Positions 35,293-44,952 of a stretch of 64,000 nucleotides of DNA are shown here, piece by piece (within the stretch, counting starts at the first letter, position 1; each line of letters begins with the position of its first letter). The notes under the pieces are model-generated. The model was not told the DNA's origin, ran no database searches, and was given only the letters and a program-made list of their open reading frames with translations. A program made the translations under genes and the position numbers. The DNA comes from Oryzomonas sp. GTDB taxonomy: Bacteria; Desulfobacterota; Desulfuromonadia; Geobacterales; Pseudopelobacteraceae. The DNA lies in contig JARLHN010000039.1 in assembly GCA_031292255.1 (NCBI GenBank), forward strand, positions 1-64,000, given 5' to 3'.

Positions 35293-35445
35293 TCAGGGAA
35301 CCGCGATTGTGAACAGATAAACGGCAAAGATCACCAGGTGAACCGCCCCCTGAAGCATTGTCGTGCGACCGGTGCCAAGCGACAGGGTTGCAACCATGAG
35401 GGTCAGCATCAAAAGCACCGTTGACTTCACGTCCAGTTCCGACAC
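35293..35445 (-). pseudogene. 3' remnant of a calcium/proton antiporter (ChaA/Cax-like)
   Basis: The minus strand carries 50 codons in one frame ending at a proper stop. MLTLMVATLSLGTGRTTMLQ followed by GAVHLVIFAVYLF is the conserved C-terminal membrane helix pair of CaCA-family antiporters (ChaA / ionic transporter y4hA type). The rest of the gene, more than 300 codons, is missing. The frame runs directly from the end of the FKBP gene, one or two bases after its stop. It is best explained as a deletion joining the two genes. Confidence 0.7.
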
Positions 35446-35446
35446 G

Positions 35447-35878
35447 CTATTTGATCCCGAGCAATTCCACCTCGAAGATCAGGGTCGCGTTGGGCGGGAC
35501 GGCATCACCCGCTCCGCTGGAACCGTAGGCCAATTCGGGAGGACAAACCAGTTTGGCCTTGCCGCCTACCTTCATCTTCCGGACCCCTTCGGTCCAGCAG
35601 GGAATGACCCCGGAGAGGGGAAAACTGATGGATTGATGCCGTTTATAGGAGCTGTCGAACTCCTTGCCGTTCGTCAGGGTGCCGCGATAGTTGACCTCGA
35701 CGGTGCTGGAGGCGCTCGGCGACTTGCCTTTGCCTTCCCTGAGGGAATGATAGACCATACCGGAAGCGGTCTTCACGGCTCCCTTCTCCCTGGCGGCCTT
35801 ATCGATGGCCTCGTTGGCGCAGGCCATGGCCGGTAGCGCAAGGATGGTGACAATGGCTGCAATAATTTGTCGATTCAT
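35447..35878 (-). CDS. FKBP-type peptidyl-prolyl isomerase, periplasmic
   Basis: A 143-aa exported folding catalyst. The signal peptide ends near AMACA-NE. The FKBP domain starts at about residue 45: VEVNYRGTLTNGKEFDSSYK, FPLSGVIPCWTEGVRKMKVGGKAKLV, and PPELAYGSSGAG...PPNATLIFEVELL. Key pocket residues (Y, F-D, V-I-P, W, Y) are present. It isomerises proline peptide bonds in the periplasm. AGGAG precedes the ATG. Short N-terminal helices suggest a small Mip/FkpA-like form without a dimer domain. Confidence 0.9.
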   Translation of the reverse strand: MNRQIIAAIVTILALPAMACANEAIDKAAREKGAVKTASGMVYHSLREGKGKSPSASSTVEVNYRGTLTNGKEFDSSYKRHQSISFPLSGVIPCWTEGVRKMKVGGKAKLVCPPELAYGSSGAGDAVPPNATLIFEVELLGIK

Positions 35879-36049
35879 TTCTGCTCCTAATCTACACTGT
35901 GGATTTTAGATGCAATGGGCGGTATCCTATCATCGATAAAATGTTTCAGTCAACGTCCTGGACGGAAAAGAACCCTTTCCGGACGGATACTGAATAACCC
36001 GCGGATGGACCGGCGCGCATCGCCGCCCAATAAAAACATGGAGCCCGGA

Positions 36050-36685
36050 ATGAAACACGACAAGATCGGCCTGTTCGATTCGGAGGGGACATTGGCCTAC
36101 TATGACGTCAGGCACCTCCAGGACCTTTACCGGCTCACCCCGGACCGTGAAAGGGCCGCAAAAAAACCCGAATCAGGCATGTCTCCCCGATTCCAAAGAT
36201 TCTTCATGGCACTGGTATTGCTGCTGGCAAGCATTGTCTGCATGGCGGGGTGTGAAGTAAAGCCTGAGGGACACACGGGAGAAAAGGCGCCGGAGATTGC
36301 GGGGACCGACCTGCACGGTGAGCCGATCAGCCTGGGCCGGCTCAGGGGAAGCGTCGTCGTCCTCTGTTTTTGGACAAACTCCTGCTGCAGCGACCGGCTG
36401 AAACTGCTCGAACCTTACAAACGGCAGAACAAGGATAAGGGGCTGGTCATTCTGGCGATAAACGAGGGCAACGCCAGGGAGAGTGTCGCTTCCTACGCGA
36501 AAGCCAACAGCCTGACCTTTCCGGTCCTAACGGATGAGGGGAGTATGACGGCAAAAGAGTATGGGGTTTTCGGGTTCCCTACCATCTTCATCATCGACAG
36601 GAAGGGGATCATTCGAAAAAAGATCCTTGGGGATGTCAACCCGGCACAGCTTGATAAGCTGGTAAGGCAGATTGCGAAGTTGTAA
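36050..36685 (+). CDS. Thioredoxin-like (TlpA/ResA) lipoprotein with altered CxxC
   Basis: A 211-aa protein. About 44 polar residues precede a membrane segment that ends in the lipobox MAGC (Cys68), so it is either a lipoprotein with a long leader or starts at the internal ATG at 36179. The thioredoxin fold follows: APEIAGTDLHGEPISLG, VVVLCFWTNSCCSD, and VFGFPTIFIIDRKG with the conserved cis-Pro. Where the family has W-C-x-x-C, this has S-C112-C-S-D115, so the second Cys is replaced by Asp. Normal disulfide exchange is doubtful. Confidence 0.75.
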   Translation: MKHDKIGLFDSEGTLAYYDVRHLQDLYRLTPDRERAAKKPESGMSPRFQRFFMALVLLLASIVCMAGCEVKPEGHTGEKAPEIAGTDLHGEPISLGRLRGSVVVLCFWTNSCCSDRLKLLEPYKRQNKDKGLVILAINEGNARESVASYAKANSLTFPVLTDEGSMTAKEYGVFGFPTIFIIDRKGIIRKKILGDVNPAQLDKLVRQIAKL

Positions 36686-36732
36686 GTTTATTTTTTGATA
36701 AACTTGCCCGTGCTTATTGACCAGCATCGCAA

Positions 36733-36768
36733 ACCAGGCACCCCACTGCTATCAGCGGGGCGCCTGGT
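36733..36768. terminator. Shared terminator between the thioredoxin-like gene and tusA
   Basis: Arms ACCAGGCACCCC (36733-36744) and GGGGCGCCTGGT (36757-36768), nearly perfect 12-bp stem. On the minus strand TTTGC follows. It closes the hydrogenase operon and lies 48 bp past the convergent gene. Confidence 0.8.
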
Positions 36769-36777
36769 CATGGAAAA

Positions 36778-37002
36778 TCAGAACTTGATCTGAACCCTCT
36801 TCTTCCCGCCTCCCTCATCCTTGCACCACAAGATGGTCTTCTTCGCACGGGTGCACCAGTCGCGCACATCCTTTTCAAAGGTCGAGCAGTCGGCCACGAC
36901 TTCCAGAATGTCGCCGGGTTTCATCTTTGAAGCAATAACGGTTACCTTCAGGGTAGGTTGGGGACATTTGAGTCCGATACAGTCAAGAGTTTGAGTTGCC
37001 AT
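36778..37002 (-). CDS. TusA/SirA-like sulfur carrier protein
   Basis: A 74-aa cytosolic protein. CIGLKCPQPTLK carries the active Cys13 in the C-P-x-P motif of TusA-family sulfur carriers; GDILEVVADCSTFEKDVRDWC is the second half of the fold. The family shuttles persulfide sulfur, sometimes to Hdr-like complexes. It is the last gene of the hydrogenase operon, 28 bp after mvhD, which suggests a link to the HdrA-like subunit, though the sulfur step is inference. Confidence 0.85.
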   Translation of the reverse strand: MATQTLDCIGLKCPQPTLKVTVIASKMKPGDILEVVADCSTFEKDVRDWCTRAKKTILWCKDEGGGKKRVQIKF

Positions 37003-37030
37003 TTTTTTCTCCTTTAAGATAATTTTACAT

Positions 37031-37480
37031 CTACGGTGCAGCCGATTTCAGCTGTCCGATAAATTCGTTGGTAATACGGGAAAATTTTTCAGCCTCCGCG
37101 GCTGATACGTAATCAAAATGGAAGCGCTTGGGATCGATACCCAATTGCGGCACTAATCTTTGCAGTAATTCGGCCCTGCAAAAAGCACGCAGATTCCCTT
37201 CCTTGTAATGACAGTCACCGGGATGGCAGGCCAATACCATGACGCCATCGGCGCCTTTTTGGAATGCTTCGAGGATCAGGGTCGGTTCGATGCGCCCGGA
37301 GCACATGACCCGGATGACGGAAAGCTCGGCCGGCACCGGAAGCTGGCTGGCGCCGGCCTTGTCGGCCCCGGCATAGGAACACCAGTTGCACAGGAAGGCA
37401 ACCACCTTCAGCGGGCCGTCAGCAGCCTCTCCATACGTACATTCCTTACCCGGTGCGACCGGTAACGTCTGACAACTCAT
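37031..37480 (-). CDS. mvhD: MvhD-type hydrogenase delta subunit
   Basis: A 149-aa iron-sulfur subunit of the MvhD/FlpD family. VVAFLCNWCSYAGADKAG carries the first cysteines of the [2Fe-2S] site, VIRVMCSGRIEP the next, and LACHPGDCHYKEGN the last pair. It passes electrons from the MvhAG hydrogenase to HdrA. Its ATG overlaps the hdrA stop by four bases, so translation is coupled. Confidence 0.9.
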   Translation of the reverse strand: MSCQTLPVAPGKECTYGEAADGPLKVVAFLCNWCSYAGADKAGASQLPVPAELSVIRVMCSGRIEPTLILEAFQKGADGVMVLACHPGDCHYKEGNLRAFCRAELLQRLVPQLGIDPKRFHFDYVSAAEAEKFSRITNEFIGQLKSAAP

Positions 37481-39414
37481 GACAACACCCCCTCAAGTTC
37501 GGCACGCAGCATCTCCCGTGAAAAACCGCGCCCGGTAATGGCCCCGGCCGGGCAGGCAGCGACGCACGTCCCGCAGCCACGGCAAAGAATATCCGATACA
37601 TCCGAGACTTTTTCGATATCGTTCCAGGTGATCGCCTTGTAGGGGCAGAGCTGGATGCAGGTCTTGCAGCCGGCGCAGGTCGTGGCGTCTACCACCGCCA
37701 CCTGCGGGTCGATAATCAGGTCGCGTCCCGCCACCAGATCCGACAGCGCCAAACCGGCGGCAGCCGTTCCCGTGGCAAATGCCTCACGGATGTCGCCCGC
37801 CCCGCGACAGCTGCCTGCCAGGTAAACGCCTTTCAGCGTCGTGGCGCACGACCCGGATAGCGAATGCATCTGGGCAATGAACCCCCCGTCATCAAGGTCG
37901 AGCTCCAACAAAGATGAGCAGGCTGCCGTGCCTTCACCCGGCACCAATGGGCGGCAGAGCACTATCATGTCGGCGGGGATAGTCGCTCCACCGGAGATCG
38001 AAATACTCCTGCCGGCGTCATTGGCTGACACCGATAGTGCGTTGAAGGCATCATAGCGCACGACCGTGCTGTGGTCGTGCTGCAACTGGCGGCCGGCGTC
38101 CACTCCAGGGAGCGACTGCTCCCGGATCAGACGGGTAACGGTGATCCCCTCCACCTTGCCGGCGGCCAGGTGGGCATATTTGATCGCAGCCCGGCAGCAG
38201 ATGCCGCTGCAGTAAGCCGCTTCACCGCTGTCCAGCGAGCCGGCGCACTGGACGATGGCCAGGGATTGAGGCTTTGTGCCGTCCGCCTTGAGCAGTTCCC
38301 CGCCACTGGGACCGTTCATGGCCAACAGGCGTTCAAAGGAGTAGGCCGTATGCACGTCGGCCACACCGGTGAACGCCGCCGGCAGTTCCTGCTTCTCAAC
38401 CGCGCCGCTGGCGACAATGATCGCCCCGGCCTCGACGATATGATCCTGTTCCTGGTCTTCAAAGAACAGTGAGCCTTCCACCGGGCATTCCGTCACGCAG
38501 GCGGTGCACTCCTCCCCCCTGAGCCTGAGGCAGGCATCGGCGTCGATATGGGGCAGATTGGGCAGTGCCCCGGCAAAAGGCACGTCCACCGCCGCGATCT
38601 CGCCGCTGACGTTCCAGTGGTTGGGCCGCCGCCCGGGGCAGACCGTCGAACAGCACATGCACCCGATGCAGAGATCGGGATTGATATAGCGCGGTTTCTG
38701 CTTGACGGAGAGCGTCCAGTTGCCGAAGCTTCCCTTAACCTCCGTCACCTCTGACAGGGTCAGCAGGTTTACGTTGGCGCTTTCGTGGCCATGAAGCAAT
38801 TCACCCATGACCGGCTCCAACAGGCAAGGGCCGCATTCCAGATTTGGGAACAATTCCTCGAAACGTACCGGCAGTCCGCCGATGACCGGCTCCTTTTCGA
38901 TCAGGGTCACCCGCCGGCCGGCCCGGGCCAGGGTCAGGGCTGCCTGCATGCCCGCCGGCCCGGAGCCGATCACCGCAACATCGGTGCGTACCGGAACACT
39001 CCGTTCGCTGAGCGGCTCGTGGCGCAGAACCCTGTTCAGGGCCGCATGTACCAGCCGGGCTGTTTTGGCGGTTGCGGCACCGGGGTCCTCGGTCACCCAG
39101 GCAACCTGTTCTCGAACGTTGACCATCTGCATAAACCACGGGTTGATGCCGGCATCGGCCAGCAACCTGCGAAAGGTCGCCTCATGATCACGGGGGGAAC
39201 AAGCCGCTACAACGACACGCTCAGGCTGCTCACTTTTGAGCCACGCTCCCAGCTGTTCCAGGTTGTCGGCACCGCAGGCCAATTCATCGACGGAAAATAC
39301 CGGTTTTGCCGGGTGATTGGCCAAGAGCGACCGCACGCGTTGCCAGTCAATCCGTTCGCTGATGATTCCGCTGCAATTGCAAAGAATTACGGCGGTTTTC
39401 GCTAGTGTGCTCAT
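37477..39414 (-). CDS. hdrA: HdrA-like FAD and iron-sulfur protein
   Basis: A 645-aa subunit. GSGPAGMQAALTLARAG (from residue 150) binds FAD. CIGCMCCSTVCP and EECTACVTECP bring 4Fe-4S motifs in the middle; CAGCKTCIQLCP and CRGCGTCVAACP form two ferredoxin-type clusters near the C-terminus. It is the electron-bifurcating subunit in methanogen-type Hdr-Mvh complexes. The HdrB and HdrC partners are not encoded here. GGAGG precedes this ATG. The start overlaps the preceding protease gene by four bases. Confidence 0.9.
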   Translation of the reverse strand: MSTLAKTAVILCNCSGIISERIDWQRVRSLLANHPAKPVFSVDELACGADNLEQLGAWLKSEQPERVVVAACSPRDHEATFRRLLADAGINPWFMQMVNVREQVAWVTEDPGAATAKTARLVHAALNRVLRHEPLSERSVPVRTDVAVIGSGPAGMQAALTLARAGRRVTLIEKEPVIGGLPVRFEELFPNLECGPCLLEPVMGELLHGHESANVNLLTLSEVTEVKGSFGNWTLSVKQKPRYINPDLCIGCMCCSTVCPGRRPNHWNVSGEIAAVDVPFAGALPNLPHIDADACLRLRGEECTACVTECPVEGSLFFEDQEQDHIVEAGAIIVASGAVEKQELPAAFTGVADVHTAYSFERLLAMNGPSGGELLKADGTKPQSLAIVQCAGSLDSGEAAYCSGICCRAAIKYAHLAAGKVEGITVTRLIREQSLPGVDAGRQLQHDHSTVVRYDAFNALSVSANDAGRSISISGGATIPADMIVLCRPLVPGEGTAACSSLLELDLDDGGFIAQMHSLSGSCATTLKGVYLAGSCRGAGDIREAFATGTAAAGLALSDLVAGRDLIIDPQVAVVDATTCAGCKTCIQLCPYKAITWNDIEKVSDVSDILCRGCGTCVAACPAGAITGRGFSREMLRAELEGVLS

Positions 39415-39884
39415 GCTGCCTCCGCACTTGGTGAGTTGTTTTTCGAAAAGAACGTGCATACTGTGTCGCAGGCTTTTAGTACGGCTGCCGCCACCTCCGG
39501 TGTCGGCGTCTCGCTGAAGGTGCTGACATTCTTGGCCACAATGCCGACCAGATGGATGCAATTGTCGTCCGGGAGCGACATGCCCATGGCCCGGCCGATG
39601 GTCAGCGCCTCGGGCAGTGAACAGTCATGGCTGCAGGCTGCGTTGTGGCTGGCCGTGCCGATATCCGCCACGACTATATCACCCGGCGTTCTACGTTCAT
39701 CAAGCAGGGCATCGACGATCACGGCCAGCTTTGCTCCGGCCAGTTCTTCCAGAAGCAGTAATCCTCCGGCATGCGCCTCCACGAGCCGGACACCGCCAAG
39801 ACCACGGCCGGCCAGTTCGCGCACGACACGCGGCCCAACACTGTCATCACAAAGAAACGGCGATCCCAAACCGATAACGACCAT
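39411..39884 (-). CDS. [NiFe]-hydrogenase maturation protease
   Basis: A 157-aa endopeptidase of the HyaD/HycI family. GLGSPFLCDDSVGPRVVREL is the N-terminal signature, with the first conserved acid in the C-D-D-S-V-G part. VDALLDERRTPGDIVV carries the second Asp; HLVGIV marks the third region. It clips the C-terminal extension of the large subunit after nickel insertion. MvhA has such an extension (26 residues). It starts two bases after the mvhA stop, and its end overlaps the hdrA start. Confidence 0.88.
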   Translation of the reverse strand: MVVIGLGSPFLCDDSVGPRVVRELAGRGLGGVRLVEAHAGGLLLLEELAGAKLAVIVDALLDERRTPGDIVVADIGTASHNAACSHDCSLPEALTIGRAMGMSLPDDNCIHLVGIVAKNVSTFSETPTPEVAAAVLKACDTVCTFFSKNNSPSAEAA

Positions 39885-39886
39885 GA

Positions 39887-41377
39887 TCAGCCCCGCACCA
39901 CACGATCAAGGAGCGCACCACTGCCCGTACGTCGAACCAGAAGTTCCAGGGGTGCTTTGCCTAGGGCATGGGTAGCACAAGAGCAGCAAGGATCATAGAG
40001 CCTGAAGGCCATTTCGACCTTGTTCAGGATGCCTTCGGAAGCATTGCCGCCGTGGATCAGACCCTTGGCCGCCTTCATGATCGATAGCGACATGGGGGCA
40101 TTATTGTTGGTGGTTCCGACGATCATATTGACCTTGGTAAGAACGCCACGTTCATCGACTTCATAATGATGGGTCAGGGTGCCGCGGGGAGCTTCAACGG
40201 AACCGACTCCGACCCCGGCCCTCACCTGTACCACCTGCCGCACGTGAGGATCGCAGATCTCCGGGTGGTCCAGCAGTTCAAGCATATGCTCGGAGGCGTA
40301 CAGCATTTCGATCAGACGGGCCCAATGGGTTGCAAGCCGGTTATGAACCGGCAGGTTGCGCCCGTTGGCCGCTTTGCCGCGAGCACCAAAGGTCTCGTAA
40401 AATCGCTCGAACTCGGCTTGTGCCAATGGGGTTGCCATGCGATCGGCCACATTGAGTCGGGACAATGGCGTGGCGAGGTAGATGCCGCTTTCCTGTCCGT
40501 CAACAAATCCTTTCCATCCGAATTTCTTCAGATAGGGGAACTTGAGATAGCTCCAAGGTTCGACCCGCTCGGCCACATGGTCGAGATAATTCCTGGGATC
40601 GTACAAGGCGACTTCGTTACCCAGGGTATCGACCACGCGAATCTGACCATCATAAAAATTGGATGCCCGGGACGAGTCCACAGTCCCCATACTGTGGGTT
40701 TCGTGGCGGTACAGGTCTGACAGGACCATATCCAGGTATTCAGGGTTCTTGAGCACAATGTCATCGAAGACCTTGAGTGAAAATCGGGCAAACTCAACGT
40801 TGTCAACGGCCAGCTGTCGATATTCTTCGAGCCGTTCCTGCGCCAGCGGCACAGCCCACCCGCCCGGCACCGCTCCGCAGAGGTGAACACCGCGGCCGCC
40901 AAGCTGCTTGATCAGTTCGTGGTTTCGTTTTCGGGTGTTGATTACCCGCTGGCCGATATCCAGGCCGACTTTGCGGATGACGCCGAGTATGTTGCGTTCC
41001 GAGGCCGGAGCCTCCGGGCCGACAATGAAGTCCGGTCCCCCCAGACAGTAGAAATGAGTGGTATGGTCGGTTACATAGAAGGCCATGTAGATCAACTCGC
41101 GGATACGCCGTGCAGCAGGCAGGCACTCTACGCCGTAGGCAGCATCCACCGCCTTGATGGCCGCCATGTGGTGGGCTTCCGGACAGACACCACAGATGCG
41201 GTTGGTGATGTTGGGCATCTCCTCTGCATGCCGGCCGACACAGAATGATTCAAAACCGCGCAGTTCAGGGATCTGAAAGTATGCCGACGAGACCTCACCG
41301 GCATCATCGAGGAAGATTTCTATCTTGCCATGCCCCTCGAGACGGGTAATAGGATCGATGGTAATGCGATGGGTCAT
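39887..41377 (-). CDS. mvhA: [NiFe]-hydrogenase large subunit, group 3 (MvhA-like)
   Basis: A 496-aa catalytic subunit. [11 protein letters not shown] (C62, C65) and DPCCSCATH (C464, C467, H470) are the L1 and L2 motifs that hold the Ni-Fe centre. The 26 residues after H470 are the cleavable maturation tail. RLEGHGK at the N-terminus is another hallmark. It oxidises H2 or reduces protons in the cytosol; the absence of any Tat signal on MvhG supports a cytosolic place. The ATG overlaps the mvhG stop. Confidence 0.93.
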   Translation of the reverse strand: MTHRITIDPITRLEGHGKIEIFLDDAGEVSSAYFQIPELRGFESFCVGRHAEEMPNITNRICGVCPEAHHMAAIKAVDAAYGVECLPAARRIRELIYMAFYVTDHTTHFYCLGGPDFIVGPEAPASERNILGVIRKVGLDIGQRVINTRKRNHELIKQLGGRGVHLCGAVPGGWAVPLAQERLEEYRQLAVDNVEFARFSLKVFDDIVLKNPEYLDMVLSDLYRHETHSMGTVDSSRASNFYDGQIRVVDTLGNEVALYDPRNYLDHVAERVEPWSYLKFPYLKKFGWKGFVDGQESGIYLATPLSRLNVADRMATPLAQAEFERFYETFGARGKAANGRNLPVHNRLATHWARLIEMLYASEHMLELLDHPEICDPHVRQVVQVRAGVGVGSVEAPRGTLTHHYEVDERGVLTKVNMIVGTTNNNAPMSLSIMKAAKGLIHGGNASEGILNKVEMAFRLYDPCCSCATHALGKAPLELLVRRTGSGALLDRVVRG

Positions 41378-42378
41378 TATTCGGCCTCCTTAGAACGGTC
41401 TGCGACAACCGTCGCTGCCAGGGAATAACGGTAAAAGGTCCCAAGAGGGTCGGCCACGCCGGACAGGGCGCTTTTCAGCCGGGCATGCAGGACCGCCTCG
41501 TCCGTGCCGGTGGCGCTTCCGGGGTCAACTGCCGCTGCCAGGGTGGCCAGAGCGGTGGCTCCGGGATCGGCCGTGCGGTCAAGGGGACCATAACAGCCGG
41601 TGCAGGGCATGTTGGCGGCCGGACAGAGAGCCCGGCATCCGCCGCGGGTAGAACTCCCCAGGCAAGAGAAACCCTGTTCGACCAGACACCAGTCGGGCTC
41701 GGGGATGGCCTCGAACGGCCTGAACAGCCGCGGGGCCAGCTTGTTCCGCTTCTCGCGCGCGCACTCGTCGCAGACCGCCCGGTCGCTGCAACCGATAAGC
41801 GAGCCAAAAGGCGGAAGTGGCGCACCTGAGGCCACATGACGTACGACGGCGATGATTTGCTCCGGTTCCGGCGGACAACCGGGCATGGTGTAATCCACCT
41901 GCACCGCCTCGTGGACTGCCAGGACACGGCTCAGGAAAGCCGGCAGTTCCAGCTCTCCATCAGGTACCTGGCAGCTTGTGCCCGGAATCAACCGTGTAGG
42001 GTTATCAATGCCGGGGGCCGAACAAAAAACCGTTTCCAGCACACTGGCGATACCGTGGTGATTGGCCAGGGCCGGGATGCCGCCGGTAGCCGCGCAACTG
42101 CCGAAGGCGACAAACACCTTGGATTTTCTGCGTAACAGCTCGGCCATCTCCAGATTATCCTCCGTGCGCAAGGCGCCGTTGAAGAGCGTCAGGAAGATCT
42201 CGCCATCGGCAAGCGCCTCGATATCCTTCTTCTTGGTGTCCAGCAGACAGGGGCAGAACATGAAGTCGAAATGGGCGTCCACCTCCAAAATTGCTTCGTG
42301 GATGTTGGCCAGCGCTACCTCGCAGCCGCCGCATGAGGCAGCCCAATACATGGCCAGTTTCGGTTTTTGTGCGGTCAT
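41377..42378 (-). CDS. mvhG: [NiFe]-hydrogenase small subunit, group 3 (MvhG-like)
   Basis: A 333-aa electron-transfer subunit. WAASCGGCEVAL holds the proximal-cluster C-x2-C; AFGSCAATGG and MPGCPPEPEQI complete it. CDECAREKRNKL, CLGSSTRGGCRALCP and MPCTGCYGP provide ligands for the medial and distal clusters. There is no twin-arginine leader. It starts only 11 bases after the MCP stop, with AGGAG between, a tight link that puts the receptor and hydrogenase in one message. Confidence 0.92.
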   Translation of the reverse strand: MTAQKPKLAMYWAASCGGCEVALANIHEAILEVDAHFDFMFCPCLLDTKKKDIEALADGEIFLTLFNGALRTEDNLEMAELLRRKSKVFVAFGSCAATGGIPALANHHGIASVLETVFCSAPGIDNPTRLIPGTSCQVPDGELELPAFLSRVLAVHEAVQVDYTMPGCPPEPEQIIAVVRHVASGAPLPPFGSLIGCSDRAVCDECAREKRNKLAPRLFRPFEAIPEPDWCLVEQGFSCLGSSTRGGCRALCPAANMPCTGCYGPLDRTADPGATALATLAAAVDPGSATGTDEAVLHARLKSALSGVADPLGTFYRYSLAATVVADRSKEAE

Positions 42379-42389
42379 ACGTGCGCTCC

Positions 42390-44033
42390 TTAGGCCAATA
42401 TGAATTGTTCGACCAACTGCTGCATTTCCAGGGCTCTTTGTGACAGGCCGATCGTTTCCTCAGCGGTCTGTGATGCACCCTGGGCGCTCTCGATCACGAC
42501 GTTGTTCACCTGCTGAATATTATTGGTTATATCGTTGGTGGTCGCAGTCTGTTGCTCGGCGGCAGTGGCGATCTGGCCAACCTGTGAGGATATTTCACTG
42601 ATTTGGGAAAGTACTTCAACGAGTGCTTCACTTGACTTTGCCGATTCCGACACCCCCCGCTCGACCTCGGCAACGCCGTTATCCATCAGGGACACAGCTT
42701 TGCGGGTTTCATCCTGGATAGCCTTGATCATCTCGGAAATCTCGCGGGTCGCCCGGGTAGTGCGCTCGGCCAGGGCTCTGACCTCATCGGCCACCACGGC
42801 AAAACCGCGCCCCTGTTCGCCGGCCCTGGCTGCTTCAATGGCGGCGTTCAAGGCCAGCAGGTTGGTTTGATCGGCAATGTCTTCGATTGTACCTACAATT
42901 TCGCCGATCTGTTCGGAACGATGGCCCAGATTTCCGACCGTTGCGGCTGACTCCCGCACCTGTTCAGCGATGGTATTCATTATATTGACCGATTCCATGA
43001 CGACATATGCACTTTCGGATGCAAACCCCTCCACCTTGTTGGCCGCATTGGCAGTCAGCAGGCAGTTGCGGGCGATATCGGACGATGTCGCCGCCATCTC
43101 CTCACTGGCGGTGGCAATGGTGGTGGATTGACTGGAAAGCGATTCGGAGTTCCTTGTCAGTCCGTCGGCCAGTTTATGTACACTGTCGGCAGCGACGGAT
43201 ACCTGGATACTGCAGTCCGATAATCTACCGATGGTAACGGCTAGTCTTTCCGTCATCTGATCGACTCCACGCCCCAGTATGCCCATTTCATCATGGGAAT
43301 CCAGGCCCGTACGAGATGTCAAATCCCCGGAGGCAACCGTCTCCAGCACCTCCATGACCCTTGTGATCGGATTGATGACTGAACGAGAGATCAAGAATCC
43401 GAACAAGGCGGCACCTCCTAAACAGAAAAAACCAATTGCAAACGTAGTTATTCCGAATTTTTTGGCGCGTTGCATGTCTGACTTGGTGATTTCGTCTGCA
43501 GCAGCACGCTCGTCTTCCACGAGCTTGGCGATCGCCTCGGCCGGCTTGGCATAGAGCGGCGCTACCGACGTGGTGGCGAAGTTAATGATCGATGCATGGT
43601 CCTTGCCACCGTTGACGGCGGATTCGAGGGCCAACTTCGCCAGTTTTTCCCCCTGGTGCAAATACGCCTCGAAACCGTCGCTGAACTGCTTCAGAAGTTC
43701 CTTATCCTTGTCTTGCAGAGGTGTTGTTTCGATCTTTTTGATCCCTTCACGAACCGCACCGATCTGTTTGAGCATGTCGGTCCGTTTTTCTTCCACCCGC
43801 CCGGTATCGGTAAGCAACATCATGTAGACCAGATCCAAACGGATGGTGAGAAAATCCTTCACCAAGCTGTCGGCTACCGCCACCTGCTTGAGGCTTTCAT
43901 TGGTTTCACCGATGCCACCGGTTGTATCGCTGATTCCGTAGAAGCCCAATCCCACAACCACGGCCAATACCAAACACATCATTGCAACCAATACCGCCAA
44001 CTTTGTTTTTACCTTCAAGTCTGACCAGTTCAC
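42390..44033 (-). CDS. Methyl-accepting chemotaxis protein, four-helix-bundle type
   Basis: A 547-aa inner-membrane receptor. TM1 is at about residues 12-33; a helical periplasmic domain of about 155 residues follows (4HB_MCP type); TM2 lies near 190-215; a HAMP domain ([21 protein letters not shown]) precedes the long signalling hairpin, with the tip [20 protein letters not shown] and methylation helices. The last residues are not a CheR-docking pentapeptide. It is followed 11 bases later by mvhG, so the same transcript codes a chemoreceptor and a hydrogenase. The ligand is unknown; H2 or redox sensing is an inference from context. Confidence 0.9.
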   Translation of the reverse strand: MNWSDLKVKTKLAVLVAMMCLVLAVVVGLGFYGISDTTGGIGETNESLKQVAVADSLVKDFLTIRLDLVYMMLLTDTGRVEEKRTDMLKQIGAVREGIKKIETTPLQDKDKELLKQFSDGFEAYLHQGEKLAKLALESAVNGGKDHASIINFATTSVAPLYAKPAEAIAKLVEDERAAADEITKSDMQRAKKFGITTFAIGFFCLGGAALFGFLISRSVINPITRVMEVLETVASGDLTSRTGLDSHDEMGILGRGVDQMTERLAVTIGRLSDCSIQVSVAADSVHKLADGLTRNSESLSSQSTTIATASEEMAATSSDIARNCLLTANAANKVEGFASESAYVVMESVNIMNTIAEQVRESAATVGNLGHRSEQIGEIVGTIEDIADQTNLLALNAAIEAARAGEQGRGFAVVADEVRALAERTTRATREISEMIKAIQDETRKAVSLMDNGVAEVERGVSESAKSSEALVEVLSQISEISSQVGQIATAAEQQTATTNDITNNIQQVNNVVIESAQGASQTAEETIGLSQRALEMQQLVEQFILA

Positions 44034-44096
44034 GCCATATCCTCCGTAATTTCAAGTAAGCATTTCAGTTTTACAAACATTTCTTTCCAATCCCTG

Positions 44097-44537
44097 TCAT
44101 CGGGAACCTTCCATGCCTGTTCCCTTTTGTAACACACACATGCCGACTTCGGCAGCAAACATGTCTATCGCAGCGAATAGCTCTAGTAAGTTGATCGGTT
44201 TTGCTAAATATTTGCCACACCCGAATTCGTTCAACCTTTCCAAGTTATTTTGATCGTTGCATCCACTCAAAAAGATGAACTTGACTATGCCGTTTATTAA
44301 ACGTATTTCCTTCGCCATCTCGATACCGTCTAAATCCGGCATATTAATGTCAGTAATAACAATGTCCGGTGCGAACTTCTGAAAGCACTGGAGTCCTGTC
44401 TTGCCATTACGGGCCGTGTGGATTCTAAAATGAGGGTATTTTTTAGCAATTGAGATTCCGAGAAGATCGAGAAAAATATTGTCGTCCTCAACACAAAGAA
44501 TAGAGAGTGCGGGCAGTGTATCTAATGATGACTCCAT
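44097..44537 (-). CDS. Single-domain response regulator
   Basis: A 146-aa receiver protein with no output domain. LSILCVEDDN holds the acidic pair, DIVITDINMPDLDG the phospho-acceptor Asp, FLSGCND the switch Thr/Ser position, and YLAKPINLLEL the conserved Lys. Such CheY-like proteins act on motors or relay phosphate. I chose the ATG at 44537, six bases after GAGG. It lies 63 bp before the MCP gene on the same strand, so it is probably the first gene of the hydrogenase operon or sits just upstream. Confidence 0.82.
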   Translation of the reverse strand: MESSLDTLPALSILCVEDDNIFLDLLGISIAKKYPHFRIHTARNGKTGLQCFQKFAPDIVITDINMPDLDGIEMAKEIRLINGIVKFIFLSGCNDQNNLERLNEFGCGKYLAKPINLLELFAAIDMFAAEVGMCVLQKGTGMEGSR

Positions 44538-44952
44538 ATCAGACCTCGATCCTGAATTCAGACCCCACGTGCGTTCAGCCGGCAACTTGAAATTCGACGT
44601 TGGAGAACAAATTGCAATGTGCAGTGGTAATACTCCGGCCATTCGGATCAACTGCAAGCTGATAGATTCTGATCAAGTATCTGGATTCCATTCAACCTAA
44701 TGCATACCCCGGACCAGTACTCATGATCGACAGTATACTGCTGAAGAACCGGTGTCGGAACCATGTTCTCTCAGCTGCGGGTTCGGAATTTGGTTTCACG
44801 AATCGATTCCATCGGATTATTAGTCCTGCACAACGACAAGTGTATACATATTATTCTTTTTTAATATATTCAAGCACTAAATCAGCTGCCAATTTATTTC
44901 ATGTCTCTTCTCGTCACGAAACAAGGAATCTCAAATGCAATATTCTCTTGTC
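44538..44952. other. AT-rich intergenic region
   Basis: About 415 bp between the response regulator and the RiPP-leader-like gene. No gene, RNA or sigma-54 element is evident on either strand. It should contain the operon promoter. Confidence 0.35.
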
